NCBI RefSeq assembly: GCF_000797445.1
Contig: NZ_JSWF01000031.1
Coordinates: 117,213-181,212 of the forward strand
DNA length: 64,000 bases
Source of the DNA: Lacinutrix jangbogonensis
Lineage (GTDB): Bacteria > Bacteroidota > Bacteroidia > Flavobacteriales > Flavobacteriaceae
Direction: 5' to 3'
Shown here piece after piece: positions 32,001 through 41,037 of this stretch; the first letter of the stretch is position 1; each line of letters starts with the position of its first letter. Under the pieces are notes generated by a model. The model was given only the letters and a program-made list of their open reading frames with translations, was not told where the DNA came from and did not search any database. The position numbers and the translations under genes are program-made.

Positions 32001-35000
32001 CTCTTATTAATCCTAATAATGGTTGGGCAGGAATAACAAGACAATTAACCTCTACCGATTTTGAGCAATCTAATGTCGAGTATATTGAGTTTTGGATGCA
32101 AGATCCTTTTCTAAATAATCCAAATAATCCTGGAGGGAAATTAGTATTTAACTTAGGAAGTATTTCTGAAGATGTCTTAAAAGATGGTAGAAAGCAATAT
32201 GAAAATGGATTGCCAGCAGATGGGAATATAGATTTATTACCAACAACAACTTATAATACAGTAGTCCCCTTAAATCAAGCCTTAATTTATGCTTTCGATA
32301 CTACAGGTGAAGAAAGAATAAATCAAGATGTTGGTTACGACGGTTTTGATGATGCAGAAGAAAGTGTGAATTTCCCAGCATTTAGTAGTCTACCAGATCC
32401 ATCAGCAGATAATTATCAATATTACCTTAGTTCAGAAGGAAACGTTTTAGAACGTTACAAACGCTATAATAATATGCAAGGTAACTCACCAGATACTTTT
32501 AGCGATACTGATAGAGGTTCTACAACACAGCCAGATGTTGAAGATATTAATCGAGATAATACGATGAATACTATCGATAGTTATTTTGAATACGAGCTAG
32601 AAATTACGAGACAGAATTTACCTTTAAATAGCATAGACGAAATTGCATCTAGTAATCCAATAGGTGACTTTATTAGAGATGTAAAATCACGTCCAAGAGT
32701 GTTACCAAACGGAGAGACAGAACAAGTGCGTTGGTATCAGTTTAGAGTGCCCGTTCAAGGTGATCATGTAGTTGCCGTAAATGGGATTACCGATTTGCGT
32801 TCAGTTCGTTTTGCAAGACTATATTTAAATGGCTTTTCAGAGCAAACAACCTTCCGTTTTGGAACTTTAGATTTAGTACGTAGTGATTGGAGACGCTACC
32901 AATTAGCATTAGATGGTGGTTTTACTCCACCAGATTTTGGTGATACAGACTTTACTGTTGGAGTAGTAAGTACCCAAGAAAATGATGGTAGTTACGAGTC
33001 TCCTCCGGGAGTTGTACCAGAACAATTAAACAATAATAACACAATAATAAACCAAAATGAACAATCTTTAGTCGTTAATGTTTGCGATTTAAAACCTAAA
33101 GATGCTAGAGCAGTATTTAAGAATATTAGTGTGGACATGAGACAATACAAACGTATTAGAATGTTTATGCATGCCGAAGAAGGAGATAATCCGGGATTAG
33201 GAAATCAAGATTTAGTAGGGTTTATTAGAATGGGTAACGATTTAACGCAAAATTATTACCAAATAGAAGTGCCGTTAGAAGTTTCTATAGGGAATTCTAG
33301 TGAGCAATTATGGCCAACTGCAAACGAAATAGATTTACCTCTAAATCTATTAGAACAAATGAAATCTTTAGGTATTGCAAATGGGTCCTTAGCAAATGCA
33401 ACAGCTACTTTTTACGATATTTTTGATAATGAATTGGTTCAAATCCCTAATGAGTTTTCTGGATATAATACTGTTGGTAGAGATAAACATCGTTTAGCAA
33501 TAAAAGGAAATCCAAATTTTGGAGCCATAAGAACCTTAATGGTTGGTGTAAAAAATGGAACTAGCAACACACAATGTGGCGAGGTTTGGTTTAATGAATT
33601 ACGTCTATCAGACATGGATAACGAAGGTGGTTGGGCAGCAGTAATGAGTTTAGATACTAATTTTGCCGACTTTGCAAACGTAAGTGCAACAGGTAGAATG
33701 AGTACTGCTGGTTTTGGCTCTGTAGATCAAGGTCCACAAGAACGTAGTAGAGAAGATGTAAAGCAATATGATGTTGTTACCAATGTAAACGTAGGGCAAT
33801 TGTTACCCAAAAAATGGGGAATTCAAATCCCATTTAATTATGGTCAAGGTGAAGAATTAATTACGCCAGAATACGATCAACAATATAAAGATTTAAGACT
33901 TCAGAGTAGAATTGATGCTGCGGAAACTTCTGAAGAAAAGAAAATTATTAGAGAACAATCTGAAGACTATACTAGACGAAGAAGTATCAATTTTATTGGT
34001 GTTAGAAAAGTAAGAACAGGAGATTCTAAACCACGTTTCTATGATGTAGAAAATCTAACGTTTAACCATTCGTATAATAAAGTAGAACATCGCGATTTCG
34101 AAATTGAACGCTCGATAGATAAGCAAGTGCGAACAGGAGCAAGTTATACCTATAGTTTTGAGCCAAAAATATTCGAGCCTTTTAAAAAGAAAGATTCGCT
34201 TTTTACTAGTAAATATTTAAAACTTTTAAAAGATTTTAATCTTAATCTAATGCCTTCTAGTTTTGCTATTAATTCAGATATTAGTAGACAGTTTAATAGG
34301 CAACGTTTTAGAGAGTTAGAACTAGGAGGTAATAATATTAGTCTTGATGAATTATTTAGAAGGAACTATAATTTTGATTTCCAATCTACAATAAACTGGA
34401 ACTTAACGAAATCACTAGCGTTAAACTTTGCCGTAGCCAATAATAATATTGTAAGAAACTATTTTCAGGATAATTTAATTAATGGAGAGCAAGATCCAAG
34501 CTTAGATGTTTGGGATGGTTATTTTGATATTGGTGATGCCAACAGACGCTCGCAAACTTTAGGTTTAAATTACGAAATACCATTTAATAAATTTCCGGCA
34601 CTTAATTTTATTAATGCAACCTATGCGTATCAAGGGCTATATCAATGGCAAAAAGGATCAGATTTATTTGGAGAACTTGTTGCAGATGATGGTATAACTT
34701 ATGATCTAGGGAATTCTATATCAAACGGTAATACGCACAATATTAATTCTACGTTAGATATGCGTAAGCTTTATAAATACATAGGTCTAAAAAAGAAACG
34801 TGTAGCCAAGAATAATGGTAAAGTTAGTAGAAATGCAAGAGTTGGAAACCTTCCAGGGAAAGTTAAAAAAGAAGAAGCTAAAAAACCAGAAGCCAAAAAG
34901 AAAAGTGGTCTTGGAACAGGAATCGCTAATTTAGGAATTGGTCTTTTAACCTCTGTAAAACGTATTCAAGCAAATTATTCTGAAAATAATGGAACGTTCC

Positions 35001-36289
35001 TTCCTGGTTTTGTGGACACACCAGGTTTTATTAGCGCTTCTAAACCAACTTTTGGTTATACTTTAGGAAGCCAACGAGATATTCGAGATTTAGCAGCCAG
35101 AAATGGATGGTTAACAGTGTTTCCCGATTTTAATCAGCAATACACAAAAAATCATACAAAACAACTGGATCTTTCGGCTAATTTAGAACCTATTAACGAT
35201 TTAAAAATAGATTTAGTAGCCTCAAGAACCTATGCTGAAAACTATACAGAAAACTATAGAATTGAAAACAACGAATACACTTCTTTAACACCAAACATAT
35301 TTGGAAATTTTAACATATCCACATTTACACTACCAACGGCCTTTGGAGCAAGTGATGAAATAAGCTCTGAAGCTTTTGATGCTTTTAGAGAAAACAGATT
35401 AACAATGGCTAGAAGATTGGCTATCGAAAAAGGAGCAAATGTAAACGATGTGGATGCAGATGGTTATCCTTTAGGTTTTGGAAAAACAAGTCAAGCAGTA
35501 TTGTTACCAGCGTTTTTAAGTGCATATACCGGACAGAATGCTGAGAAATCAAAATTAGGAGCTTTTAGAGATATGCCCATTCCAAATTGGGATCTTAAAT
35601 ACACAGGCTTAATGAAGTTTAAATGGTTTAAAAAACGCTTTAAACGTTTCTCTCTAGCTCATGGTTACCGTTCAAGTTATACTATAAACCAGTTTAGAAC
35701 TAACTTAGATTTTAATGGAATAGATTATAGCCAGCCTTATGCATCTCAACCTACAGACGATTTAGATCAAGCAGGTAATTTTAAAAATGCAGAATTATAC
35801 AGCAATATTAACCTAACAGAATTGTTTAGCCCGTTAATTAGAATAGATATGGAAATGAAAAACTCTATAAAGATTCTTGCTGAAATTAGAAAAGATAGGT
35901 TATTGTCTCTTAGTTTCGATAATAATTTAATGACCGAAATACAAGGAAACGAATACACGTTAGGATTAGGCTATAGAATTAAAGACGTACGTATAAAATC
36001 TAAATTAGCTGGGCCTAAAAAAGCTATTGTTAGCGATTTATTAATGGAGGCAAACATATCGGTTAGACAGAATAAAACCATTATTAGGTATCTTGATTTA
36101 GAAAACAACCAAATTACTAATGGACAGACCATATACGGTTTAAAGTATAATGCAAACTATGCATTTAGTAAAAATTTAACTGGTATCTTCTATTTCGATT
36201 ATACCTTCTCAGAATATGCGATATCTACAGCATTTCCACAAACAACAATACGTTCTGGATTTACTATAAGATACAATTTTGGTAATTAA
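29027..36289 (+). CDS. sprA: type IX secretion outer-membrane translocon SprA
   Basis: 2420 residues, matching the roughly 2400-residue SprA of gliding flavobacteria. The signal peptide ends SLSAIAQ (residue 31). The body has repeated beta-barrel strands and hydrophilic loops, with family features such as DFEGSQNGIDLKS and WFNELRLSDMDNEGGWA. SprA forms the very large single-chain outer-membrane pore through which type IX cargo passes, needed for gliding adhesins and C-terminal-domain-tagged enzymes. TTG 29027 is the only start codon that leaves a complete signal peptide. A Lys/Ala/Pro-rich linker lies near residues 1925-1965. The 7.3-kb frame is uninterrupted, in contrast to several accessory genes here. 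Confidence 0.96.
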   Translation: MNTTNQYFHKSIKQSLPFIVTLLLSLSAIAQVVDDPDATIETDSTKTGFSFGTIEMPNPNSITSNYTYDPVIDRYVYTETVGNFNINYPIILTPKQYQDLVFKENLKDYYKDKIDAVDGKKDDSEEAKKNLLPEFYINSGLFETIFGGNTIEFVPQGSLEMDLGILFTKQDNPSFSPRNRSNFTFDFDQRISLSLLGKVGTRLQVTANYDTEASFDFQQIVKLEYDPTFGGGEDSILQKIEVGNVNMPLNSSLISGAQSLFGVKTKLQFGKTSVTAVFSEQKSDTRSVVAQGGGTLEEFDFFIRDYDENRHFFLAQYFRENYDKALENYPYINTNVQITRAEVWVTNRSNRTDNVRNIVALQDIGESSIIGNAGVVVTAGSGAFPDNGNNRLDPTNIGGPGSQITDAIRDVATVQAGILIPGFNEGFDYAKLENSRKLIEGQEYTLSTELGYISLNQRLNNDEVVAVAFQYTVGGQVFQVGEFANDGIDATDVQTNTNGEVTNVTNNNLILKLLKSSITSITQPIWDLMMKNIYATGAYQLSQEDFKLNIFYNESAPLNYISAVDGSPFGTDFEGEPIEQTTLLRLFNLDRLNFNNDPQAKGDGFFDFVPGITVIPQNGKIVFTKVEPFGRYLFDVLDNDGNQGNNAFDYESDTYTNANQEKYVYDLLYKATKTAALDEVQKNKFQIKGRYKSQGGDGIPIGGFNVPRGSVTVTAGGRVLVEGVDYTVNYQLGRVQILDEALKASNTPIQVTTENNAIFGQQTKRYTGLNIEHQFNDNFLIGATYINLNERPITQKANYNNEPINNTIIGFNGNYSTEVPFFSRLANKLPNIDTDAPSNLSVRGEFAYLLPGAPKGTDFNGEATAFIDDFEGSQNGIDLKSAQSWFLSSRPIGLNNTTAFDIDGFENGYDRALLNWYSIDPIFYSNQRPGGIDDDDVSDLYTSRVFVTELFPERDIAQGQTAVLNTLDLTYYPTERGPYNFSDSNLSSDGASLINPNNGWAGITRQLTSTDFEQSNVEYIEFWMQDPFLNNPNNPGGKLVFNLGSISEDVLKDGRKQYENGLPADGNIDLLPTTTYNTVVPLNQALIYAFDTTGEERINQDVGYDGFDDAEESVNFPAFSSLPDPSADNYQYYLSSEGNVLERYKRYNNMQGNSPDTFSDTDRGSTTQPDVEDINRDNTMNTIDSYFEYELEITRQNLPLNSIDEIASSNPIGDFIRDVKSRPRVLPNGETEQVRWYQFRVPVQGDHVVAVNGITDLRSVRFARLYLNGFSEQTTFRFGTLDLVRSDWRRYQLALDGGFTPPDFGDTDFTVGVVSTQENDGSYESPPGVVPEQLNNNNTIINQNEQSLVVNVCDLKPKDARAVFKNISVDMRQYKRIRMFMHAEEGDNPGLGNQDLVGFIRMGNDLTQNYYQIEVPLEVSIGNSSEQLWPTANEIDLPLNLLEQMKSLGIANGSLANATATFYDIFDNELVQIPNEFSGYNTVGRDKHRLAIKGNPNFGAIRTLMVGVKNGTSNTQCGEVWFNELRLSDMDNEGGWAAVMSLDTNFADFANVSATGRMSTAGFGSVDQGPQERSREDVKQYDVVTNVNVGQLLPKKWGIQIPFNYGQGEELITPEYDQQYKDLRLQSRIDAAETSEEKKIIREQSEDYTRRRSINFIGVRKVRTGDSKPRFYDVENLTFNHSYNKVEHRDFEIERSIDKQVRTGASYTYSFEPKIFEPFKKKDSLFTSKYLKLLKDFNLNLMPSSFAINSDISRQFNRQRFRELELGGNNISLDELFRRNYNFDFQSTINWNLTKSLALNFAVANNNIVRNYFQDNLINGEQDPSLDVWDGYFDIGDANRRSQTLGLNYEIPFNKFPALNFINATYAYQGLYQWQKGSDLFGELVADDGITYDLGNSISNGNTHNINSTLDMRKLYKYIGLKKKRVAKNNGKVSRNARVGNLPGKVKKEEAKKPEAKKKSGLGTGIANLGIGLLTSVKRIQANYSENNGTFLPGFVDTPGFISASKPTFGYTLGSQRDIRDLAARNGWLTVFPDFNQQYTKNHTKQLDLSANLEPINDLKIDLVASRTYAENYTENYRIENNEYTSLTPNIFGNFNISTFTLPTAFGASDEISSEAFDAFRENRLTMARRLAIEKGANVNDVDADGYPLGFGKTSQAVLLPAFLSAYTGQNAEKSKLGAFRDMPIPNWDLKYTGLMKFKWFKKRFKRFSLAHGYRSSYTINQFRTNLDFNGIDYSQPYASQPTDDLDQAGNFKNAELYSNINLTELFSPLIRIDMEMKNSIKILAEIRKDRLLSLSFDNNLMTEIQGNEYTLGLGYRIKDVRIKSKLAGPKKAIVSDLLMEANISVRQNKTIIRYLDLENNQITNGQTIYGLKYNANYAFSKNLTGIFYFDYTFSEYAISTAFPQTTIRSGFTIRYNFGN

Positions 36290-36309
36290 AAAATGGTATA
36301 ATTTTTCTA

Positions 36310-36340
36310 TTTGAAAAGCCAAAACAATTAAATACATTTG
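36310..36340 (+). promoter_or_regulatory. promoter of gcvH
   Basis: TTTG (36310-36313), 19-base spacer, TACATTTG (36333-36340): a full Bacteroidota promoter match, 21 bases before the gcvH ATG. Confidence 0.75.
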
Positions 36341-36361
36341 TAAAAATAAAAAAATAGCACA

Positions 36362-36742
36362 ATGAATATTCCAACAGAATTAAAATATACTAAAGATCAC
36401 GAGTGGATTAAAGTAGAAGATGATGTAATTACAATAGGTATTACGGATTTCGCACAAAGCGAACTTGGTGATATAGTTTACGTAGAAGTAGAAACTCTTG
36501 ACGAAACTTTAGAGGCAGAAGAAGTGTTTGGTACAGTTGAAGCTGTAAAAACGGTTTCAGATTTGTTTTTACCAGTAGCTGGAGAGGTTGTAGAATTTAA
36601 TGAGTCTCTAGAAGACGAGCCAGAAAAAGTAAACACAGATCCTTATGGTGAAGGTTGGATGGTGAAAGTTAAGGTTTCTAATGTTTCAGATTTAGATGGT
36701 TTGCTATCTGCTGAGGACTACAAAGCCCTAATTAGTGCTTAA
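36362..36742 (+). CDS. gcvH: glycine cleavage system H protein
   Basis: 126 residues, one lipoyl domain. The lipoylated Lys is K63 in [12 protein letters not shown], and [13 protein letters not shown] opens the domain. It shuttles the aminomethyl group between GcvP and GcvT, neither of which is in the window. It overlaps the next gene by eight bases. Position directly after sprA is one I recall from other flavobacteria; no functional link to secretion is known to me. Confidence 0.95.
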   Translation: MNIPTELKYTKDHEWIKVEDDVITIGITDFAQSELGDIVYVEVETLDETLEAEEVFGTVEAVKTVSDLFLPVAGEVVEFNESLEDEPEKVNTDPYGEGWMVKVKVSNVSDLDGLLSAEDYKALISA

Positions 36743-37127
36743 GAAATTCAGTTTTCCTATAAGTATTCTTTACACGTTAACCTTATCTGCTTTAAGTTTA
36801 ATAAAGATAAGTCATGTAGTTAAAAATATGCCATCATTTAACGATAAAGTAGGGCACGCTCTCGCTCATTTTATTTTTGTGGTCTTATGGTTTGTTGTAT
36901 TTTATTATAAATTCAACTTTAAATATGGTAAAGCTTTAGGCTTTGCAGGACTATTTTCATTTGGATATGGTGTGCTTATCGAAGGACTACAAGGTTGGAT
37001 TACAATTAGTAGACAAAGTGACTTTAATGACGTCTTTGCAAATGTTATAGGAATGGTATTTGCTTTATTACTTTTATTAAGTATAAAAAAACGCGTGTTA
37101 AAAAGTAATAATACCTTGCTTTTTTGA
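36735..37127 (+). CDS. VanZ-family small membrane protein
   Basis: 130 residues with four membrane helices. A VanZ-like core is seen in [17 protein letters not shown] and the later [14 protein letters not shown]. The biochemical role of the family is not settled; VanZ itself gives low-level teicoplanin resistance. GTG 36735 is used and overlaps the gcvH stop by eight bases, so translation is probably coupled. Confidence 0.8.
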   Translation: MLKKFSFPISILYTLTLSALSLIKISHVVKNMPSFNDKVGHALAHFIFVVLWFVVFYYKFNFKYGKALGFAGLFSFGYGVLIEGLQGWITISRQSDFNDVFANVIGMVFALLLLLSIKKRVLKSNNTLLF

Positions 37128-37171
37128 AAAATAAATAGTTATTTTAGCACAGCATAAACAAATATAATTTT

Positions 37172-37897
37172 ATGGAAACAAAGAAAAACCCAAAAGCAAA
37201 CGTAGGTAGAAACAGTAGTCTCTATTTTGCAGTTGGTATGCTGTTAATGTTAGGTTTAACTTATACAGCTATCAATTACAAAACTTACGATGAGCGTGTT
37301 GTAGATAATAGATCTATAGATGTTGATGAAGAATTGGATGAAGAAATCCCAATTACAAATCAAGCACCACCGCCACCACCACCGCCACCGCCACCACCGC
37401 CACCAGCTCCAGAAGTTATTGATGTTGTTGAAGATGAGGCAGAAATTGAGGAAACAGTTATCGAATCTACAGAAACAACTCAGGAAGAAGAAATTGTTGA
37501 GGTTGAAGAGGTAGAAGTAGAAGAAATAGAAGAAGACGTAGAAGTTTCTTTTGCAGTTATAGAAAGTGTACCTGTATATCCTGGTTGTGAAAAGGGAAAT
37601 AACGATGCAAAGCGTAAATGTATGTCGGATAAAATCAACAAATTAGTTGGTAGAAAATTCGATTTAGATTTAGGTCAAGAATTAGGTCTAAGCGGTAAAC
37701 AGCGTATTTACGCACGTTTTACAATAGACAAGTCGGGTAATATTGTTAATGTAAAAACACGTGGTCCACATCCTGGATTAGAAAAAGAAGCTAGAAGAGT
37801 TGTTGGTTTAATACCAAAAATGAAACCTGGTAAGCAAAGAGGAAAGCCTGTAAAAGTAACTTTCGATTTGCCAATAACATTTAACGTACAAGACTAA
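37172..37897 (+). CDS. TonB-like energy transducer with polyproline linker and paired-Cys C-terminal domain
   Basis: 241 residues. A cytoplasmic N terminus, one membrane helix (about 16-36), an acidic stretch, a run of 13 prolines (37367-37405), a Glu/Val-rich spacer and a TonB-C-like domain of 108 residues (134-241). The domain opens PVYPGCE with C139, followed by C150 in KRKCMSDK. It should link inner-membrane proton force to outer-membrane proteins; no exbB or exbD is in the window. The same paired-Cys domain recurs in the next two genes. It is followed by its own terminator. Confidence 0.9.
   Translation: METKKNPKANVGRNSSLYFAVGMLLMLGLTYTAINYKTYDERVVDNRSIDVDEELDEEIPITNQAPPPPPPPPPPPPPAPEVIDVVEDEAEIEETVIESTETTQEEEIVEVEEVEVEEIEEDVEVSFAVIESVPVYPGCEKGNNDAKRKCMSDKINKLVGRKFDLDLGQELGLSGKQRIYARFTIDKSGNIVNVKTRGPHPGLEKEARRVVGLIPKMKPGKQRGKPVKVTFDLPITFNVQD
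37367..37405 (+). repeat. CCA/CCG codon microsatellite in the tonB-like gene
   Basis: Thirteen tandem CCA or CCG codons encode the polyproline run. Length changes by whole codons would alter only linker length. Confidence 0.85.
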
Positions 37898-37923
37898 ATA
37901 ATTAGTTTTAAGTGGCATAAATT

Positions 37924-37955
37924 AAAAACCCGATACAAATTTGTATCGGGTTTTT
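37924..37955 (+). terminator. terminator after the first tonB-like gene
   Basis: A perfect 16+16 palindrome with AAAAACCCGATACAAA as the left arm and no separate loop bases, then TTTTTT. It would fold with a small internal loop at AAATTT. Confidence 0.8.
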
Positions 37956-38014
37956 TGGTTTTGGTATGCTTATTGTGTTTTCCTCATAATATTAACATGT
38001 AAACTTTAATAATT

Positions 38015-38812
38015 ATGAACAATTCAAAGAAAAGTCGCGATCTCGTTCGCCAAAACGAGAAAAACGTGCAAAAATCGCAAAAGCATGATGCAAATTTACA
38101 AAAAAACTCAACGCTGTACTTTCAGGTTGGATTAATTTTGTGCTTGTTAGCTAGTTATGGTGCATTAGAGATGTCTTTTGCGTCTAATGGAAACCATTAC
38201 GATCCTCCGAAAGAAATGGAATCTGAAGATTTCGTTTATGTAATGCCAAATTTTAAAGTAATAAAAGAGGTGCAGCCGGAAAAGAACAAAGTAACAAAGA
38301 AACTAAAAGCTAAAGCGCCGGTGATTAAAATTGTAGATAATCATACAAAGGTTTTAAAACCTGTAGATGCTATTGTAGATGTGTTTGTCCCAGATAATAA
38401 GATAGCAATTATTTCAACAGACGATCCTAGTTTAATAATTGATGATGTTGATCCGGTAATGAATATTATGGCTGTGCAAAAAGTTCCAATCTTCCCGGGT
38501 TGTGAAAAAGAAACAACTAACAATGGAAGAAGAAAATGTTTGTCTTCTAAACTAACAAAATTGGTGCGAAGAAAATTTGATACCGACGTTGCTATTGATT
38601 TAGGTTTAACTGGAAAGCAAAAAATTGTTGTTTCATTTAAAATTAATAAGCTAGGAGAAGTAGAGATTATTGAAACAAGAGCAAATCATAAAGCACTAAA
38701 AATAGAAGCCAATCGTGTAATAGGTAAAATACCAACCATGGAACCAGGAAAAAATAACGACAGGCCAGTAGAGGTGTCGTATATGCTTCCAATACAATTC
38801 AATATTCAGTAA
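38015..38812 (+). CDS. second TonB-like transducer, no polyproline, paired-Cys domain
   Basis: 265 residues, a paralogue of the previous gene. A charged N terminus leads to one membrane helix (about 33-52), a Lys-rich spacer instead of a proline linker, and a 108-residue TonB-C-like domain (158-265) opening PIFPGCE with C163 and C175. Lack of a Pro-rich rod would limit reach across the periplasm unless the 105-residue spacer is extended. Another terminator follows at 38836-38864. It is likely a transducer for a neighbouring outer-membrane protein, with RemB the nearest candidate; that link is inferred from position. Confidence 0.85.
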   Translation: MNNSKKSRDLVRQNEKNVQKSQKHDANLQKNSTLYFQVGLILCLLASYGALEMSFASNGNHYDPPKEMESEDFVYVMPNFKVIKEVQPEKNKVTKKLKAKAPVIKIVDNHTKVLKPVDAIVDVFVPDNKIAIISTDDPSLIIDDVDPVMNIMAVQKVPIFPGCEKETTNNGRRKCLSSKLTKLVRRKFDTDVAIDLGLTGKQKIVVSFKINKLGEVEIIETRANHKALKIEANRVIGKIPTMEPGKNNDRPVEVSYMLPIQFNIQ

Positions 38813-38835
38813 AACTATTCGTTTTACAATTATTT

Positions 38836-38864
38836 AACCGTTATTACCTTTCGTAGTAACGGTT
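38836..38864 (+). terminator. terminator after the second tonB-like gene
   Basis: AACCGTTA (38836-38843) pairs with TAACGGTT (38857-38864). An inner TAC/GTA pairing and a T run complete it. Confidence 0.7.
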
Positions 38865-38936
38865 TTTAATTTTTAATGAGTTTCATAAAAAAAATAAAAA
38901 TGTTATCTTTCGGCGAAATTAAATGTAAAATATACT

Positions 38937-41036
38937 ATGAAGTATTGCGCTTTCATTTTAATAATTTGTTTTCAGTCTTTAGCAATAGCTCAAGACAATA
39001 ACATTAAACCTCCTATTTTCGATTCTTGTAAAGAAGAGCCAATTGCCAATTTGCAAAAATGTTTCGATTCTAAAGTTTTCAATTTGTTATTTAAAAACTT
39101 TAATGTTCCAGACGCCGTTAGCGAGGCTAATTATAAAGGCGAAGTTGTTATTTTATTTGAAGTCGATAAAGAAGGTGGTTTTAGAACCATGTATGTGGAT
39201 GCTATTTATCCAGAATTAAAAGCGGAAGCTATTCGTGTTATTAGTGCTTTTCCAAAAGTAGACCCAGCAACTTATAATGGTAATTTAACATATAAGCAAT
39301 ATTCAATCATCTTAAAAATACCTTTGGTGGATCAAACAGTTTCGATCGAAGATTTAGCAATTAAAATTGAAAAAGAAGAACTAAATGCTTTAGAAATTGC
39401 GGCTAAGAAAGAATTAGATAAAGTAAATACAGATTATATAAAATACGATAATAGCGAGTATAAGAGTCAATTAAATATACCGTTTTCGCATGAAAACTAT
39501 TCTAATTTCGATCGTGCTACCAATTTAATTGGTACTAATAGTCATACAGGGTCTAAACCTTTTTTGTATGAAGAGATTTCTGCTTATCATGATTTTAGTG
39601 CTGAAAATGAAACCTTAAAGAAAGACTCACAGACTTGGGTAGGGAAAAAATTATGGAATGAGCATTTGGTGCAATTACAAGCCGAAGACTATTGGTTTAC
39701 AATAGATCCTATTTTCGATTTACAAGCCGGAAAAGATACAGATGCTGACTTTAATTCTACTTTTAACAACACGAGAGGCGTTTTTGTGCAAGGAGGCTTA
39801 GGTAAGAAATTTAATTTCTCAGCTTCAGTTTACGAAAACCAAGGTCGTTTTGCACAATATTTTAATCAATATGCGGAAAGTATTAAACCGTCTGATGGAC
39901 CAGCCATAGTTCCTGGTCGTGGTATTGCTAAACGTTTTAAAACTGATGCTTTCGATTATCCAGTGGCAGAAGCGTATCTATCTTACACACCAGCCAAATT
40001 TATAAATGTACAATTTGGACATGGTAAGAATTTTATTGGAGATGGTTATCGCTCTTTATTTCAAAGTGATGTAGCAAGTCCATACCCATATTTAAAACTA
40101 AACACTAAGTTTTGGAAAATAAAATATACAAACACGTACACGTGGTTAAAAGATGTTAGAGCTGAAGTTGCTGAAAATGGTGCCTATTTAACTAAATATA
40201 TGGCTAATCATTATTTAAGTTGGAATGTAAATAAACGTCTAAATCTAGGCCTGTTTGAATCTGTAATTTGGGCAAATACAAACGATAGAGGTTTCGATAT
40301 TAATTATCTAAACCCGATTATTTTTTATCGTGCTATTGAGTTTGAAACTGGTCAAGATGCAGGAAATGCTATTGTTGGTCTTTCAGCAAAATATAAGGTT
40401 AACGATAACTTTAATATGTATTCGCAGTTTGTTTTAGATGAATTTTCTTTAAGCGATGTAAAAGGAGGAGATGGCAGTTGGAAAAACAAATTCGGATTAC
40501 AATTAGGTGCTAAGTATTATAACGCTTTTAAAGTGAAAGATTTAATGCTTCAAGCGGAATATAATGCCGTAAGACCTTATACATATTCACATAACACAAT
40601 AACTTTAAACTATGCACACAATAACCAGCCAATGGCACACCTTTGGGGAGCAAACTTTAGAGAGCTGGTGTTAATTGGGCGTTATAGATATAAACGTTGG
40701 TATGGTGAAGCCAAACTAATTGCAGGTGTTCGTGGTTTCGATTTAAACGATGGCACAGATAATTTTAATTATGGAGGAAATATCTATAGGGATGAAAGGG
40801 ATAGACCTTTTGATTCTGGAGTAGAAATTGGGCAGGGCATAAAAACCAACACTATTAACGCAAGTATTCAAGGCGGTTATTTAATAAATCCAGCTTCAAA
40901 TTTAAAGGTTTTTGCAAATATTAGTTACCGTAATTTTAATCCTGAAGCCGAAACTATGACGGTTTTAAACAACAGTACGGTGTGGTTTAATTTTGGAATT
41001 AGAACAGATCTATTTAATTGGTATTTTGATTTGTAG
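38937..41036 (+). CDS. remB: RemB-like gliding-associated outer-membrane protein with N-terminal TonB-C-like domain
   Basis: 699 residues. The signal peptide ends AIAQ (19). Residues 25-140 form a TonB-C-like domain with PPIFDSC (C31) and C42 in the same spacing as the two genes before it. The rest is a beta-barrel like the Wzi capsule-assembly family (FINVQFGHGKNFIGDGYRSL), closing with a terminal beta strand ending in Leu. RemB of Flavobacterium johnsoniae is an outer-membrane protein tied to gliding and surface properties and, as I recall, is encoded near sprA, as here. The symbol rests on this architecture and position. A decayed gene begins two bases after its stop. Confidence 0.8.
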   Translation: MKYCAFILIICFQSLAIAQDNNIKPPIFDSCKEEPIANLQKCFDSKVFNLLFKNFNVPDAVSEANYKGEVVILFEVDKEGGFRTMYVDAIYPELKAEAIRVISAFPKVDPATYNGNLTYKQYSIILKIPLVDQTVSIEDLAIKIEKEELNALEIAAKKELDKVNTDYIKYDNSEYKSQLNIPFSHENYSNFDRATNLIGTNSHTGSKPFLYEEISAYHDFSAENETLKKDSQTWVGKKLWNEHLVQLQAEDYWFTIDPIFDLQAGKDTDADFNSTFNNTRGVFVQGGLGKKFNFSASVYENQGRFAQYFNQYAESIKPSDGPAIVPGRGIAKRFKTDAFDYPVAEAYLSYTPAKFINVQFGHGKNFIGDGYRSLFQSDVASPYPYLKLNTKFWKIKYTNTYTWLKDVRAEVAENGAYLTKYMANHYLSWNVNKRLNLGLFESVIWANTNDRGFDINYLNPIIFYRAIEFETGQDAGNAIVGLSAKYKVNDNFNMYSQFVLDEFSLSDVKGGDGSWKNKFGLQLGAKYYNAFKVKDLMLQAEYNAVRPYTYSHNTITLNYAHNNQPMAHLWGANFRELVLIGRYRYKRWYGEAKLIAGVRGFDLNDGTDNFNYGGNIYRDERDRPFDSGVEIGQGIKTNTINASIQGGYLINPASNLKVFANISYRNFNPEAETMTVLNNSTVWFNFGIRTDLFNWYFDL

Positions 41037-41037
41037 A

